This document shows, piece by piece, positions 21,082 to 32,186 of a stretch of DNA of 64,000 nucleotides (positions within the stretch are counted from its first letter, which is position 1; each line of letters opens with the position of its first letter). The position numbers and the translations under genes were made by a program. Source of the DNA: Hygrocybe punicea (lineage: Eukaryota; Basidiomycota; Agaricomycetes; Agaricales; Hygrophoraceae). The notes under the pieces were generated by a model, which was not told where the DNA came from, made no database searches, and was given only the letters and a program-made list of their open reading frames with translations. The stretch is from NCBI GenBank assembly GCA_963556145.1, contig OY744468.1:6262001-6326000 (forward strand), read 5' to 3'.

Positions 21082-24078
21082 ATGCCTCCAAAAACTTCTT
21101 CTAGGAGTGTTTCTCAGAGGCAACAATTATCTCTAGCAAGAGAAAACAAGTCTACCACACCTCCATTGACCTTAGAAGATGTTCAGAAGCTGTTGTTAGC
21201 ATCTGAAAAGAAGGTTGCAGAGTTAACAGCTGCATTGGAAAAAGAGTGTCAGAAGTGTATGATTCTGGAAAAGGAGTTTGGGAAGAAAACTGCCAAATGT
21301 GATAAATTGGCACACCAACTTGTTTTGGAGAAAAGGATCTCAGACAAGTGGTACACTGCCCTCCGAGTGGAAAGACGTGCACACCAGAGAGGAAAGGCTA
21401 GGAAGGGCATTCTTGAGGAGCAGATAAAGCTTCTGCAGTCATCTGGTCACTTGCTCTCAGATGAGCTGACTGGTGTCAAAAGTAGTGCATCAAAGGCAAT
21501 TGATGCATTATTGAAGTTGGAGAAGGAGAAATCCACTTTGCAAAGTGAACTCTCAAAATGCATGGAGAGATGCAAAATTGAGATAGGCAGAGCACAAAAC
21601 AAAGCAAAACTGATTGGACAGAAGTTGAAAGAATCTGGGATGCTAGCTGCACGATTGCAGAAACGCTGTAGTCAGGCTATAGCTGTTAAGGAGAGGGCAA
21701 CATACAAAGCAAGGGAAAAGGCTATCAAAGAAAGAAGTGTTCACAACCTTCTGAAGAAGGAAATTTACACAGAGCAAACTCGCAGCCTTATCCGCCTTCT
21801 AGTTCAAGCTGGATGTTCTAGAGAATATGTTGGAGATATTATTCACAAAATATTCAGAACAGCTGGGATATCTGTCATAGGACATGTTAGCAGACGCACA
21901 GTGTCTCAAATTGTGGTGGAGGGTTATTATGCTGCACAAGTGCAATTGGGATATGAGATGCAAAACACTACAGGAATGACATTCAGTGCAGATGGCACAA
22001 CTCATCGGGCTATTAACTATACATCTCGACATGTCAATCTCAAAGCAGAATCATATAAAACTGATGGTCAAGACACAGGGATGACACATACCACACGTCT
22101 TCTTGGTGTTCATTCTGCATTAGATGGAAGTAGTGAAGAGTCTGTTAAGGCTTGGAAGAATCTTCTTGGAAACATTGCAGATATCTATAATGAAAGTCCT
22201 CTTGGAAAGCGTGTAGGGCATTTGCTCAGAGTGGTGGATATCTTTGTGAAGTTGGCTGGGATGCACAGTGACCACTGTTCAAAAGAAAAGAAGGATGTCC
22301 GCCTTCTAGAGAAGGAGAAAATGTTAGCAACATATCAATCTCTCGGAGAGGACCAGATTGTTGAAAGGTCAAACCAAGAGCTCCTTCCATATTTTTTGGA
22401 GGCACAGGAGAGAATGATAGAACAGGCTGGAGGGAAAAATATATGGGATAAGCTTTCTGAAGAAGGCAAAGCAGAGAGGCATGCTTCCTCCATGGAACAA
22501 TTGACAAAGGATTTGGGAAAGGATCATTATGACAATTTGTCAGATGATGAAAAAAGAATTTTCAAGCTTTTCATCTGGGCTGGGTGTGGCTGTCACAAAG
22601 ATCTTAACACAGTGCGAGGTGGGAATACAGCTATGATGGCTTGGTGGAAGGATAATGGTGTTGAGCCTCCAACCTTGTTGGCTAACAGGGATAATGCAGC
22701 AGTTTTGAAGGAAAAGATGTTGGCCAGTGATATTTCAACACCAGCTCAGGAGAGAGCATTCCAAATGACAACTCATGGTGGTGTGAAAGCAGCACAACTT
22801 GCAGGAGAGATTTTCAACAATAAGAATGATAAGAAAGGACATCATGATTCATTCCGTTGGTGGTGGAAGACCAATGTGGGATTACCATTTACATTTCCTG
22901 ACACCTCCAACAACCGGTTCCAGTCACACTGTGAAGCAGCAGCAGCAATTATACAGCACCTGCCCAAATTCATCATGTTCCTGCAGTTTGTGAAGGAGAA
23001 AAAGCAAACCATGAGATTCAGTCATATGGAGGAGAATCTTTGGAAAGCATTGCATTGTACTGCAACCAAGACTGAGCTTGCAGTGCTAGCATTATATGCT
23101 CAAGCCATAACACATCCATACATGAGAGCTATTCGTGCACCAAAGGTTGAAAAGGTCAATATGTTGGATTTGGGCCCTTTACACCAAAAAGTCTATGCAC
23201 ACATGCAGAGGATTATACAAGATCCAAGCTTTCTTATTGGGTCCTCAGTCACTTGGGAGACTGGTTCCTTAGATGGACAGATGTGGCAGACACCAGCAAC
23301 AATTGAAGCTGTGCTGAATATTGCACCATCCCTGCCTCATTTGAGACCAGTGCTGGTTGCCTTCTTTAAAGGAGCAGCTGTAACATGGAAGCGGTTCACT
23401 TCTGAATTTGCTCCTGGTGGTTTAATTGATGAGGCTACCACAGGTAAAAGAGAATTAGCTTGGATGCCTCCCACAAATGATGTGAATGAAGGTGCACTTG
23501 GGTCATTCCGGGTTCTTATGCGCTGCCAGCCACACCTTACATCACTGCAATATAATGCTCAAGCTATGTATGCACGCAATGAAACCCAAGCATTTATGGA
23601 GAAGAAGTTTCAGTCTGAGGACCACACATACGTTCGTCAACTTGCTCGTGCAGATGAAGCAAAAGGGTTGGAACAAGCCAGAAAGAAGGCAATTGTGGAA
23701 CATGCACAAGCTAAAATAGACAAGCGCAAAACAGCAAGAGCAGTGAGATTGGAGAAAGCAGCTCAAGCAGCTGGACGAGTAGCTGCAGTCAAGTTGATCT
23801 TTGACAAGGAACAAATCAAGAAGCTCAAAGGGCAAAATCTGAAGGACCATTTGCAGGCATTTCAAAGGGCTGGTGCTCCAAACTTGCAAAATATACCACT
23901 TCGCACACCTGTGGCCCAGATAAGAGAAGGGCTCATGGAATCAATTGACCTCTGTAATTCTGGCCAGTGGAAACCCAACACAGATGTAGGCCTTGATCTG
24001 GTCTCAGAGGGATCAGAATCTGGTGAAGAATTTGACTTTGATGAAGTGGAAAATGATTGGGAGGATGTTGAAGAATAA
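21082..24078 (+). CDS. Coiled-coil transposase-like protein of an uncharacterised agaric family, 998 aa
   Basis: This is a single open frame with no stops, ATG preceded by an intron-like stretch ending TTGTAG. Residues ~25-240 are a Lys/Glu-rich coiled coil with a basic patch (about 195-225). A conserved globular part follows with FSADGTTHR (D304), MHSDHCSKEKK (D397), WAGCGCHKDLN (C502, C504, H505), FTFPDTSNNRF and DVNEGALGSFR (E803). A basic coiled segment and an acidic tail (about 960-998) close the protein. I know this family as multi-copy in mushroom genomes without an assigned function. The order Asp...Asp...Glu over ~500 residues, with an inserted Cys/His motif, would suit an RNase-H-fold DDE transposase; this is inference. 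It sits inside inverted repeats with a 9-bp duplication, which supports a mobility role. It could be autonomous, as nothing looks broken. Confidence 0.7.
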   Translation: MPPKTSSRSVSQRQQLSLARENKSTTPPLTLEDVQKLLLASEKKVAELTAALEKECQKCMILEKEFGKKTAKCDKLAHQLVLEKRISDKWYTALRVERRAHQRGKARKGILEEQIKLLQSSGHLLSDELTGVKSSASKAIDALLKLEKEKSTLQSELSKCMERCKIEIGRAQNKAKLIGQKLKESGMLAARLQKRCSQAIAVKERATYKAREKAIKERSVHNLLKKEIYTEQTRSLIRLLVQAGCSREYVGDIIHKIFRTAGISVIGHVSRRTVSQIVVEGYYAAQVQLGYEMQNTTGMTFSADGTTHRAINYTSRHVNLKAESYKTDGQDTGMTHTTRLLGVHSALDGSSEESVKAWKNLLGNIADIYNESPLGKRVGHLLRVVDIFVKLAGMHSDHCSKEKKDVRLLEKEKMLATYQSLGEDQIVERSNQELLPYFLEAQERMIEQAGGKNIWDKLSEEGKAERHASSMEQLTKDLGKDHYDNLSDDEKRIFKLFIWAGCGCHKDLNTVRGGNTAMMAWWKDNGVEPPTLLANRDNAAVLKEKMLASDISTPAQERAFQMTTHGGVKAAQLAGEIFNNKNDKKGHHDSFRWWWKTNVGLPFTFPDTSNNRFQSHCEAAAAIIQHLPKFIMFLQFVKEKKQTMRFSHMEENLWKALHCTATKTELAVLALYAQAITHPYMRAIRAPKVEKVNMLDLGPLHQKVYAHMQRIIQDPSFLIGSSVTWETGSLDGQMWQTPATIEAVLNIAPSLPHLRPVLVAFFKGAAVTWKRFTSEFAPGGLIDEATTGKRELAWMPPTNDVNEGALGSFRVLMRCQPHLTSLQYNAQAMYARNETQAFMEKKFQSEDHTYVRQLARADEAKGLEQARKKAIVEHAQAKIDKRKTARAVRLEKAAQAAGRVAAVKLIFDKEQIKKLKGQNLKDHLQAFQRAGAPNLQNIPLRTPVAQIREGLMESIDLCNSGQWKPNTDVGLDLVSEGSESGEEFDFDEVENDWEDVEE

Positions 24079-24305
24079 TGTAAAATTTCCTTTGTTTTCT
24101 ATACTATATCAGCTTCCAATTTTATGCACAAGTATCCCTGAAGTGTCTATGATGTATATACATTTTAAATGGCAACAAAAAGCCAAGTTCTCGCCATTTC
24201 CGAGGCCAATCATGCAGTGGGTCACCATTTGTCACGCTTCGTGTCACAGCCCGTTACGTCACGCTGCCGCGTCACAGTACAGTATTGCCCAACCCCAGTA
24301 TTCAT

Positions 24306-24544
24306 TAGTTCATATTTTTATATTCCAGTAGTGAATATTAGTGTTTTCAGTACATCACACACCCAATTGCTATTCATACCCACTCAAAGTCTCAATTCTT
24401 AATTGAAGAGACCTCACTATTACATTCTATTGATTCATATAGTACATATACCCACAAACCCCTTCCTGATAGGTTATTTAGATTTTAGAAACCCACGAAC
24501 AACAAGAAGGTACCTGAACAAAGTCAACTCCGGTAATTCTTGGT
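24306..24544. other. Spacer between the DNA transposon and the helicase pseudogene
   Basis: AT-rich sequence without an open frame or repeat that I can name. Confidence 0.4.
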
Positions 24545-25342
24545 GAAACAAACATTCACATAACACCGGCATGGCCTAGAAGTTGTGTCCAGACAGAGAG
24601 GGAAGACAGGACCATGTATTGAATGATGTGGGAGACATCAGGAATATCCATACCCTAAGTAGCAAACAGATGTATCAGTAGGCCAAATTAGAAGTCATTA
24701 CAATCATGTACCATGCCAGCTACTTCTGTGGCACAGAGAATATCTGTCTCCCCTTGCTGGAAATCCTTCATAATTTTTTGTCTCGCTCATTTTGTCTGAC
24801 CAGCATGCAGGAATGCAATTTTATGCTGGTCTGTTGCAGGAACAAGTTGTTGAAGGTGCTTGCACCCTTTGTGTGCAAGATTGGCCTCTGCAATGGCAAA
24901 GTTCAAGGCATTGAGATCTCTGGCTGCACCATGCATGCGGCAGACTATGGGTGTGATATTGGGTCGATCATTACCTAAATTTACGGTATACGTTCGCGTC
25001 TCTGAGAAGCCCAACTTGAGTTGGACATCATTCAAGATGTGAGGGGGCATGGTTGCCGATGTTGCCAAGATTGGAACAGAATTTGGAACAAATGATCATA
25101 GTTTTCCAAGGTTGCCATATCATTTTCAAAACTTGTCACCCCACTGCGAGATGCAATGTACTTCGTCGACTACAAATGTTAGAATATCTTGGGTGAATTC
25201 TGGTACACGCATGAGTTTTGAGAATCTTGGATGATTGAGGCACATTTTGGGTGACATTAAAATGACTCTATGTTTGTGGTTTTCAACTTCCTATATAAAA
25301 TTAAAATGAATTTGTATTTATTTAGAATAGTTTTTTAAACGT
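24545..25342 (-). pseudogene. RecQ-like DEVH helicase pseudogene, 3' part
   Basis: Reading the minus strand from 25342, after a short intron, gives EVENHKHRVILMSPKMC, then FVVDEVHCISQWGDKF (the DEVH box), ILATSATMPPHI (motif III), LGNDRPNITPIVCRM and KIAFLHAG. A later exon has GMDIPDVSHIIQYMV and SVWTQLLGHAG (motif VI region). Three in-frame TGA codons (25126-25128, 25120-25122, 25096-25098) fall within about 12 codons after the DEVH box, and more stops follow. The 5' part is at 42119-42587, on the other side of a 16.8 kb retroelement nest. This SF2 helicase family is repeated in agaric genomes; the copy is dead. Confidence 0.8.
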
Positions 25343-26136
25343 TGTAAAGGCAAGGTCGGGGTGGCTGCAGAATAATAATCCTAAGCCTGTGGGGGTCAGC
25401 ATGAAAGTGACTAGGAATAGTCTAGCGAGCTTCAGTAAGATGATAGGATATAAATGATAAGAAGCCGCCAAGTAAATTACTGAAATCTATCGAGGCTGGT
25501 CGAAGCTGATGAAGCCGATGGTGTCGGGTACGGCGGGTCGGGTGTCGGGTGACGAGAAACGTAGAGATTAAGACGGTAGAAGGATGGGGAGAGCGTCGAG
25601 GAAACCGACGAGTAGTGTGTGCGATGGATTTTACTGAGAGGCTGATTCTCAGAGAGAGGAAACGGGGGAACTGGTTTCATATTATGAGATGGCGCTTGGG
25701 CACCGTTTTTATACTACAAATTTCTGTACCTAGCTTCGGATGAGAGTCCTCGGCCGATGAGAGAAAACAAAGTAGAATAAAAATGGACAAGTAGGAAGAG
25801 GGTTGCGAGGCGACCATGACAGGGAAAATGGGTGGAAGATATAAAAACCGTAAAAGATGTAATATACTTTACTGTATCTCCATAAGGGAGACGCTAGGCG
25901 TGAATAAGGCAAGTCCGATGTCGGGATCCCAGTCCGATGAGATCTATCTTTGATATTTGAAGTTCCGTGAGTTTAGGAGATGGACCGACCAGGTACATGA
26001 GCGGCCGTGCTAGTCGGTATGCATCGGGTTGCGTCAGGTTGCGTCGGGTTCGAGCGTAGATTGCTAGAGACGTCGGGTTCGAGCGGATTCGCGAGAGATC
26101 GATGTTACGGCCTCAGAGGGTCGAGGACCCTCTACA
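25343..26136 (-). repeat. 3' LTR of the minus-strand gypsy element
   Basis: Direct copy of 41325-42118, with C/T and A/G differences (for example CAAGG/CGAGG near the start, GCCGCC/GCTGCC, CCTCGG/CCTTGG). It is followed on the plus strand by the antisense gene at 26297. Confidence 0.93.
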
Positions 26137-26296
26137 TCTCCTTGGGTCTTCTAATAGAGACCATCGGTGGTCGAGAATATGGGGTCTCCAAATGCGGGTA
26201 GCGAATGTGGCCAATCACGTGAGCGGCCAAACAACGGCAAAGTAAAAAAAATACAAAAATCTTGTTGTTGATCCGACCTTTCCTCTACACCATCAC

Positions 26297-27702
26297 ATGC
26301 CCACCATGTCCCAAGTCTATGACAATTTCCTCACCTTCGTCGAAAGCATTGAACCCGATGTCCGGGCGGACTACGAAGAGGCCGTTAACGCGGTCACCGT
26401 GTTTCACAGCGACGATCTCGTTACGATGGTAGACGGCAATGAGGGGATGGCCCAGCAATGGTTAAGCGGCCGCAAGAAAGCGCTGGTGAGTTTCTCGATT
26501 GATTACGCGTGTCCTAAGATAGCTCATGTCGTCCCACTAGCGTGCCTATCATGGAATCGTCGCGGAACTCCGAGCTGGTGGTACAAGGCCAGTAATGCCA
26601 CTGCTATGGGCCGACCGCCAATCGTACGCTAACAATGTCGAAGAGTGGCTGAAAGAAGTGGCGGACCAAGAGAGGCAGGAAAAGGAAGAAGCTAGACGGT
26701 GGGCGGATGAGGAAGCAGCTACGTGGGAAGAGGAGGCCAGATGGTTGGCAGAGGCAAAGGCACGAGCGGAGGCGGAGAAAAGGCGAAAGGCGGCAGAGGA
26801 AAGGCAGGAGCGGCTTAGAATAGAACAGCATGGGCAGCACTGGACTCAAGAAGCGGACCAGGTTGAAAGGGATGGAGCCGCATATCGGCGGCAGCTCAGC
26901 GAGGAACGGCAAGCTGAAGCAAACGCATCGGTCGCAGGTGAACCAGGGACTGAGTCGATTCCGGAAGGCGATGTCGCAGTTGAGCCAGAGGAAGGCCCCA
27001 TCGACCCGGCACCAGAGACACCGGCCGATGTAGAAGACGTAGATACGCCGGGCGTAGAGACCAGAGACCTGGCTGGTACGACGGTGAGTTCCTGTGTCGG
27101 TTCATTTGTTCTTTAGTCACTGATCCTGGTAACAGTTCACCGGGCTGTTTCCCCTACAAGCCTGCACCAACTGCGTCAAGGCTCAAGAGGCGTGTTGAGG
27201 CGTCACGGGCTACGTGTGCGAACGATGCCGGAGGCTGAAGAAAATATGTACTAACGCTACACACCGGACAGGCGGGGGTCGGCGCAAGGTGGATACCGGA
27301 AAGGGCAAAGAGGTCGCGGTCGGCATGAGGAAGCCGTTGTCGTTCTCGACAAAGCCGATCCGCAGTAGGCCTGCCCGGGCCTCAACAAGCAAACCGCGGG
27401 TCGAGGATGTGGAATCGGTCGAGGACGATGACGAAGACGAGGAGGAGTCAGAGGAAAAGCGGCCAACGAAAAGGCTTAGGGCGGCCTCGGCAGCAAACCC
27501 GTTTGTCTTGACGATGGAGTATTATGAGCAAGTGTCGGCGTGGCTAGCGGTCCTTACGGAGGAGCTGGGAGCCCTGGGCACCAACGTCAACCGTCACCTC
27601 GTCCACTTCGGTCAAGAGTTCCAGCGGCTCCGCGTCGATCTCGAACGGTCGACCTCAAGGTTGGCGATGTTGAAGCGGGATTACGAGACCGGCCGCCTGT
27701 AA
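26297..27702 (+). pseudogene. Antisense accessory gene: coiled coil plus Zn2Cys6 cluster, one in-frame stop
   Basis: The gene lies between pol and the 3' LTR of the minus-strand gypsy element, opposite to pol. Exons 26297-26485, 26541-27083 and 27136-27702 join in phase 0 (introns 55 and 52 bp, branch CTAAG and CTGAT). The predicted product is 432 codons. It has an N-terminal domain (YDNFLTFVESIEPDVRADY), then a long Glu/Arg/Ala coiled coil. The cysteine cluster C-x2-C-x6-C-x7-C-x2-C-x6-C follows (TGC at 27163 to about 27252), then a basic/acidic tail and a C-terminal helical part (EYYEQVSAWLAVLTEELG). A single TGA at 27196-27198 sits in the loop between the two cysteine triplets; a CGA-to-TGA change would explain it. 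The spacing is that of fungal Zn2Cys6 DNA-binding proteins. A role in regulating or tethering the element is inference. Confidence 0.75.
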
Positions 27703-27720
27703 TATATACAAATAACGAGC

Positions 27721-27760
27721 CCGTTGTATATATATATATATATATATATATAAATATATC
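27721..27760. repeat. TA microsatellite
   Basis: A run of about 14 TA dinucleotides stands just after the stop of the antisense gene and before the convergent 3' end of pol (27919). The two transcripts would end here tail to tail. Confidence 0.8.
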
Positions 27761-27918
27761 GTGTACATAAAAGACGTGTCAGCTTGTTCACCCAGCTAAG
27801 GAAAGCCGATCGGCTCCCGAAGACATAGGACTATTCGCATCATTCGTCATATCGTTAGAAAACTAAGAGGAACTAAATAAAATGGGGGTATAACGTGGAC
27901 AGAATATAAATGAAATGC

Positions 27919-30411
27919 TTAATCGTCGTCGGGTGAGGAGTCTAAGGAGGGCGGGTACATCGGATCATCAAGATCATTTGAATCGGTATCGTCGGCATCG
28001 GGATATTGTAAGAAATCATCCAATGGTATTGATATTTTTGAACAGGCGTGGTAGGGTACGACTCGGAAAGCGGCAAATCGGGATTTGGAAACCGCACCGT
28101 CGAGTTCAGCGAGTATGTAGGATTCGCCTTCTGTTTTCCTGATGACAACCATGGGTCCAAAGTACCGCGGCTTTGCTTTACGATCGAGAGACATTTCGAT
28201 ACGTGAATTTCGGACAAGAACGAGGTTACCGGGTTCGAAGTCGAAAACTTTGATCGTGTTGGCGTATTTCTGCTCGAATTGCTGGGCGGACGTGAGCCGA
28301 GATTTGGTAAGCTTTTCTTTGACCCGATTGAGGTCGGCTTCTCGTTTACGAAGTTGTCAGGCGCGGATGACTATGAGGTCGGTCGTAGACATTGTATCTT
28401 GCATCGGAACCATGTACGTAGCTTCGGCAAAATTGAATGGAAAAAGCGGTTCTACTCCGTGTGCGATGTAGTAGGACGAGTATCCGAGGCTTTTGTGTGT
28501 AGTGACCTGTTCGGCCCAAAATACGGAGTGGGTTACGGTATGCCATTTCTTTTCATCTCCGTCACAACTTTTCATAATGGCCTCCCGGACATCTAGGTGG
28601 TGACGCTCAACGGGTCCGTTCGCTTGTGAGTTATAGGGCAAAATGCGGATGTGCCGGATACCGTAGCGGGAGGCGAGATAGTCGAGTGCTTCTACGAACG
28701 GCTTGCTGTTGTCGTTAACGATTTCTTCGAGAGCGCCCCAACGGCATAAGATGTCTTCGAACAAGAACGTGCCGATGGTGGAGCCAGTCTCATGGCGTAA
28801 CATGCGGAACTCAGGGTAAGCGGACAGGGAACAACGGGCTTGGACAATGTATTGATAGCCGCCGGATCGTGGCATAAACATTGTGTCGACATATGCTTTA
28901 CGGAATAGTGAGGCCGGTGTAGCGACGGTCGGCGGAATGTGGTGATAATGCATTTGCCGTACTTGGCACTGATGGCAAGACTGGACGTACCACTTAATGT
29001 CGTGGTCGAGGTGCGGCCACCAGAAACAATCGAGTAGCCGAGCGCAGATGGAGAATATATCTTTGTGGCCGAGAGAGTCGTGGGTATGACGAGTTTGTGC
29101 TTTCCGTGACGGTCTTTGCGCCAAAGCTTGTTATCGGTGACGAAGAATTCAAGGGCGTATCGTAAGAACAGACGGTATTCTTCATCCATGAGGTTCACGG
29201 GTCGGGTTAGATCTCATAACCAAGTCTCGACGAGGGCAAGACGAATGTCGGCCGCGCGGGCTTTATCGGATCACGGTATGTCAGAAACAGCTTCCTGATT
29301 TGTGTAGATGAGGATGGCCGGTAATTCTTGGAGTCGGTCGGCTGTGGCACGGCAGCGGCCGCATACAGCAATCGGCTTAGACGGTATGGGGACGGGTTGG
29401 TAGTTGACGACTTCCATAAAGAAACCGTAGGAGTGATTGAGCCAATCGTCGGAGTCATCAATCTCCTCGGGGTCTTCTGCAGTGCGGGGGCGTCTGGAGA
29501 GTCCGTCGGGTGCACCGTGTGTGGAAGTGGGTACGTGAACGAGTCTAAAGTCAAATAAGAGCACGCCGGCTATCCATCGGTTGATCGTTGCATTGGGCTG
29601 AATGTCAGGGTTGTTGAGCATCCCTTTTATGTACTTCACGTCGACTTCGACGGTGAGGTTGCGGACACCGATGATAAAGATTCGGTAGGTGTGGAGGGCC
29701 CTGAAGAGGCCGTAGAGTTCGAGCTTGGACTGGGAGTATCGGGCTTCACGTTCGTTCCACGATATTGAACCAAAGCGATTCGGATAACGTTTTCCGTCAG
29801 TGCGGATTTGCATGAGAACAAAGCCGACTCCAAGGACGGATGAATCAACGGCGAGAATCACTTCCCATTCACGCGTGTAGTCAATAGCGCGCAGCGCTGG
29901 TGATGTAATGACGGCGTTTTTGAGGTAGTCGATGGCAGTCTCTTCTTCTTCACCAAATTCGAAGGGTATACCTTTGCGGGTAAGACGGATGAGGGGTCGG
30001 GAGTGGAGCGAGAAGTCCTTGATAAAAATACGCAAGACGCCGCAGATACCGAGAAAGGCGTGAACTTCGGTGAGGTTGGTCGGCAGTGGCCAATCGCGAA
30101 TCTTCTGTACTTTGGAGTCGTTGGCTACTCTTCCTTCGTATGTGCATCGGTGGCCAACAACGATGACTGAGGGTTGACACAACTCAAGTTTCTTGCCGTT
30201 AAAGGTACCGCCGACATAGCGGAAATGTTGGATGACGCGGTTGACACCTTGGAAGTGCTCCCAAATGAAACGTCGGATTGCCGGGTTCTCGGGTATGGTC
30301 TTGTAGGTACCGTCGGGTTGCTCGTAGCGGGTTGGAGGCCCTTTGACGGGAATATTGTCCATATACGGAACAGCAAGGTGAGGGATTTCGTCACGGAGGA
30401 TGTACGTGGAG
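27919..30411 (-). pseudogene. pol 3' half of the minus-strand gypsy element (end of RT, RNase H, integrase)
   Basis: This continues the reverse transcriptase broken at 37449. From 30411 it reads STYILRDEIPH, then YMDNIPVKGP where YxDD is expected, so the second catalytic Asp is Asn. RNase H follows (AVDSSVLGVG, SQSKLELYGL). After a stop at 29271 and frame changes near 29200 and 29080 come the HHCC zinc region (HTHDSLGHKD...CHQCQ) and integrase core with YVDTMF, IVNDNSKPF and GPVERHH (the D,D,E triad kept). The C-terminal part at 28194-27919 (RYFGPMVVIRKTEG) is in another frame. Several frameshifts plus the RT mutation make this copy inactive. Confidence 0.88.
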
Positions 30412-30967
30412 TGTCATATCCCATGCAGCTCCGCCGGATTCCGACGAACTCCGCTCCGGACTTTTCCGCCGACTTATCTTATCTTATCTTATCTTATCTT
30501 CTCACGTACGTTATTGTTCTTCTCTTGTTAATTACTATTCTTCCCCATCTCCGTTTACTCCGACCTCCTTTTCTCTTCCTCCCCTTTGTTTACTTGTCAC
30601 CGTACATAGCAACCTTTTATCCCTTTTATTTTCTTCCGAACTCCGGTCCTCTTTCCGGAGTTCATATTGTCTTCACGTCTCCAAGGACATGACAATTAGT
30701 CTACCAAGTATATAAACTAGAACTACAATGTCCTGTAACTCCGTTCAGAAAATTAACTTGAGTTCCTTATTTCTTACCCACTCTCAAACTTAAGGCTTTC
30801 CCTTAAGCTCATTAGTTATCTTAGTACTTAGTCCGGAACTCCGGACTAACTCCGCTCCGTCCACGTCTTCTCAATACGACTTAAGGAAGTAGTGAACCTA
30901 CTTCAAGAGTTGACGTCTCCGCTCCTCCGAAGAACTCCGATCCTTCCGGAGTTGCACGCCTCTAACA
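30412..30967 (+). repeat. 5' LTR of the chromovirus
   Basis: 556 bp. It contains a CTTAT pentamer run (about 30475-30500), pyrimidine-rich U3-like sequence and a TATATAAAC box near 30709-30717 as likely promoter core. Preceded by TGGAG. Confidence 0.95.
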
Positions 30968-31013
30968 GTATTTTCTGAACAACTCTTGAGTCGTATTCCC
31001 TTTACATTTGATC

Positions 31014-32186
31014 ATGTCTTTCCAAGGCTTCTCCCAACGAAGAACCCCCACACGTTATCGACTTACACGACCGGCAAACACCTCATCCCAACGCCCAACG
31101 ATAACCCCGGTCTCTCCGTTAGAAGAAACTCACACTCCGAGACACGAACCGTTTCCGCGCCCAGTCTTCGAAGAGAACAATCCTCTCGGACCGGGCAATC
31201 CTAATCGCGATGATACCAACCTTGCTGAGGCCATCGCTCTTCTAGCCACTACTCTCCGAAACAAAGGAGACGACAAGCAACGCACCAAAGTCCGAGAACC
31301 GGACACGTTTGACGCCTCCGATCCGACAAAACTCCGCCCTTTCCTGGTTCAGTGTCAACTGAACTTCAATGATTGACCAACCGCTTTCCAAACGGACGGC
31401 GCCAAAGTCAACTTCGCCCTCTCCTACCTCAAGGGGATCGCACTTGCGTGGTTCGAGCCTTACCTTTTGGAGAACCCGGATATCGATACCTATCCGCCAG
31501 ACTTCATGTCCGATTACGGAGATTTCTGCACGGAGTTGCAGAATAATTTCGGACCTCTGGACCCTAAAGGTAGCGCCGAGAGCGAGTTGGAAAACCTTGT
31601 AATGAAGGATAACCAACGAATTGCGAAGTATATCGTTAACTTCAATCGTCTCGCTACGCAGACTGGCTGGGACATTGGTGCCTTACGGCATTCTTTTTAC
31701 CGAGGACTTCCGGATCGCCTCAAAGATCAACTTGCCCAATCCGAGAAACCAAAGAACCTCTACGAACTGAAGGATAAGGCTCAACTCCTTGACGCCCGGT
31801 ATTGGGAACGGAAATCGGAGATTTCCCGCGCTTCAGGATCCTCTTCTGCTAAAGCCTCTATTTCCGAGGCCAAGTCTTCGACCGAAAAAGCTTCCGAGAA
31901 GAAGTCCCCTGCCAAAACTACCAACTCCGGTAGTATCTCCTCCACCACTCCGAAAACCCCTCCTGTCTACGCCGATAAGCTAGGCAAGGATGGTAAACTC
32001 AAGCCCGCGGAACGTCAACGCCGCATCGACAATAAACTCTGCATTATATGCGGAGGAGCCGGACACATGGCCAAGGATTGCACCAAGGCCAAATATTCGT
32101 CCACTCGCGTTGCCGCCCGCGCCGCCTCCACTTCCTCCACACCTCCGGTCTCTAGTTCCGATTCTCTAGAGGAGCCGGAAAAATAG
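31014..32186 (+). pseudogene. gag of the chromovirus with one in-frame TGA
   Basis: ATG at 31014 (SFQGFSQRR...) gives 390 codons. The frame is open but for TGA at 31374-31376, between LNFND and PTAFQTDGAK. Downstream are the capsid region (KGIALAWFEPYLLENP, FNRLATQTGW) and one zinc knuckle C-x2-C-x4-H-x4-C (CIICGGAGHMAKDC, near 32038-32080). Relatives commonly have Arg at this place, so CGA to TGA (a CpG change) is the simple explanation; readthrough is possible but unsupported. It ends GAAAAATAG at 32186, where the pol frame overlaps. Confidence 0.85.

Larger units (their letters stand above)
19480..24305 (+). mobile_element. 4.8 kb DNA transposon (19489-24296) with 9-bp target duplication
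   Basis: GGGGTTGGGCAAT at 19489-19501 is mirrored by ATTGCCCAACCCC at 24284-24296. The same 9 bases, AGTATTCAT, stand outside each end (19480-19488 and 24297-24305). Subterminal regions carry clustered GTGAC/GTCAC sites, probably transposase binding sites. The only long gene inside encodes the 998-residue protein at 21082-24078. A 9-bp duplication is typical of Mutator-like elements, but the protein is not a recognisable MULE transposase, so the superfamily is left open. Confidence 0.8.
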
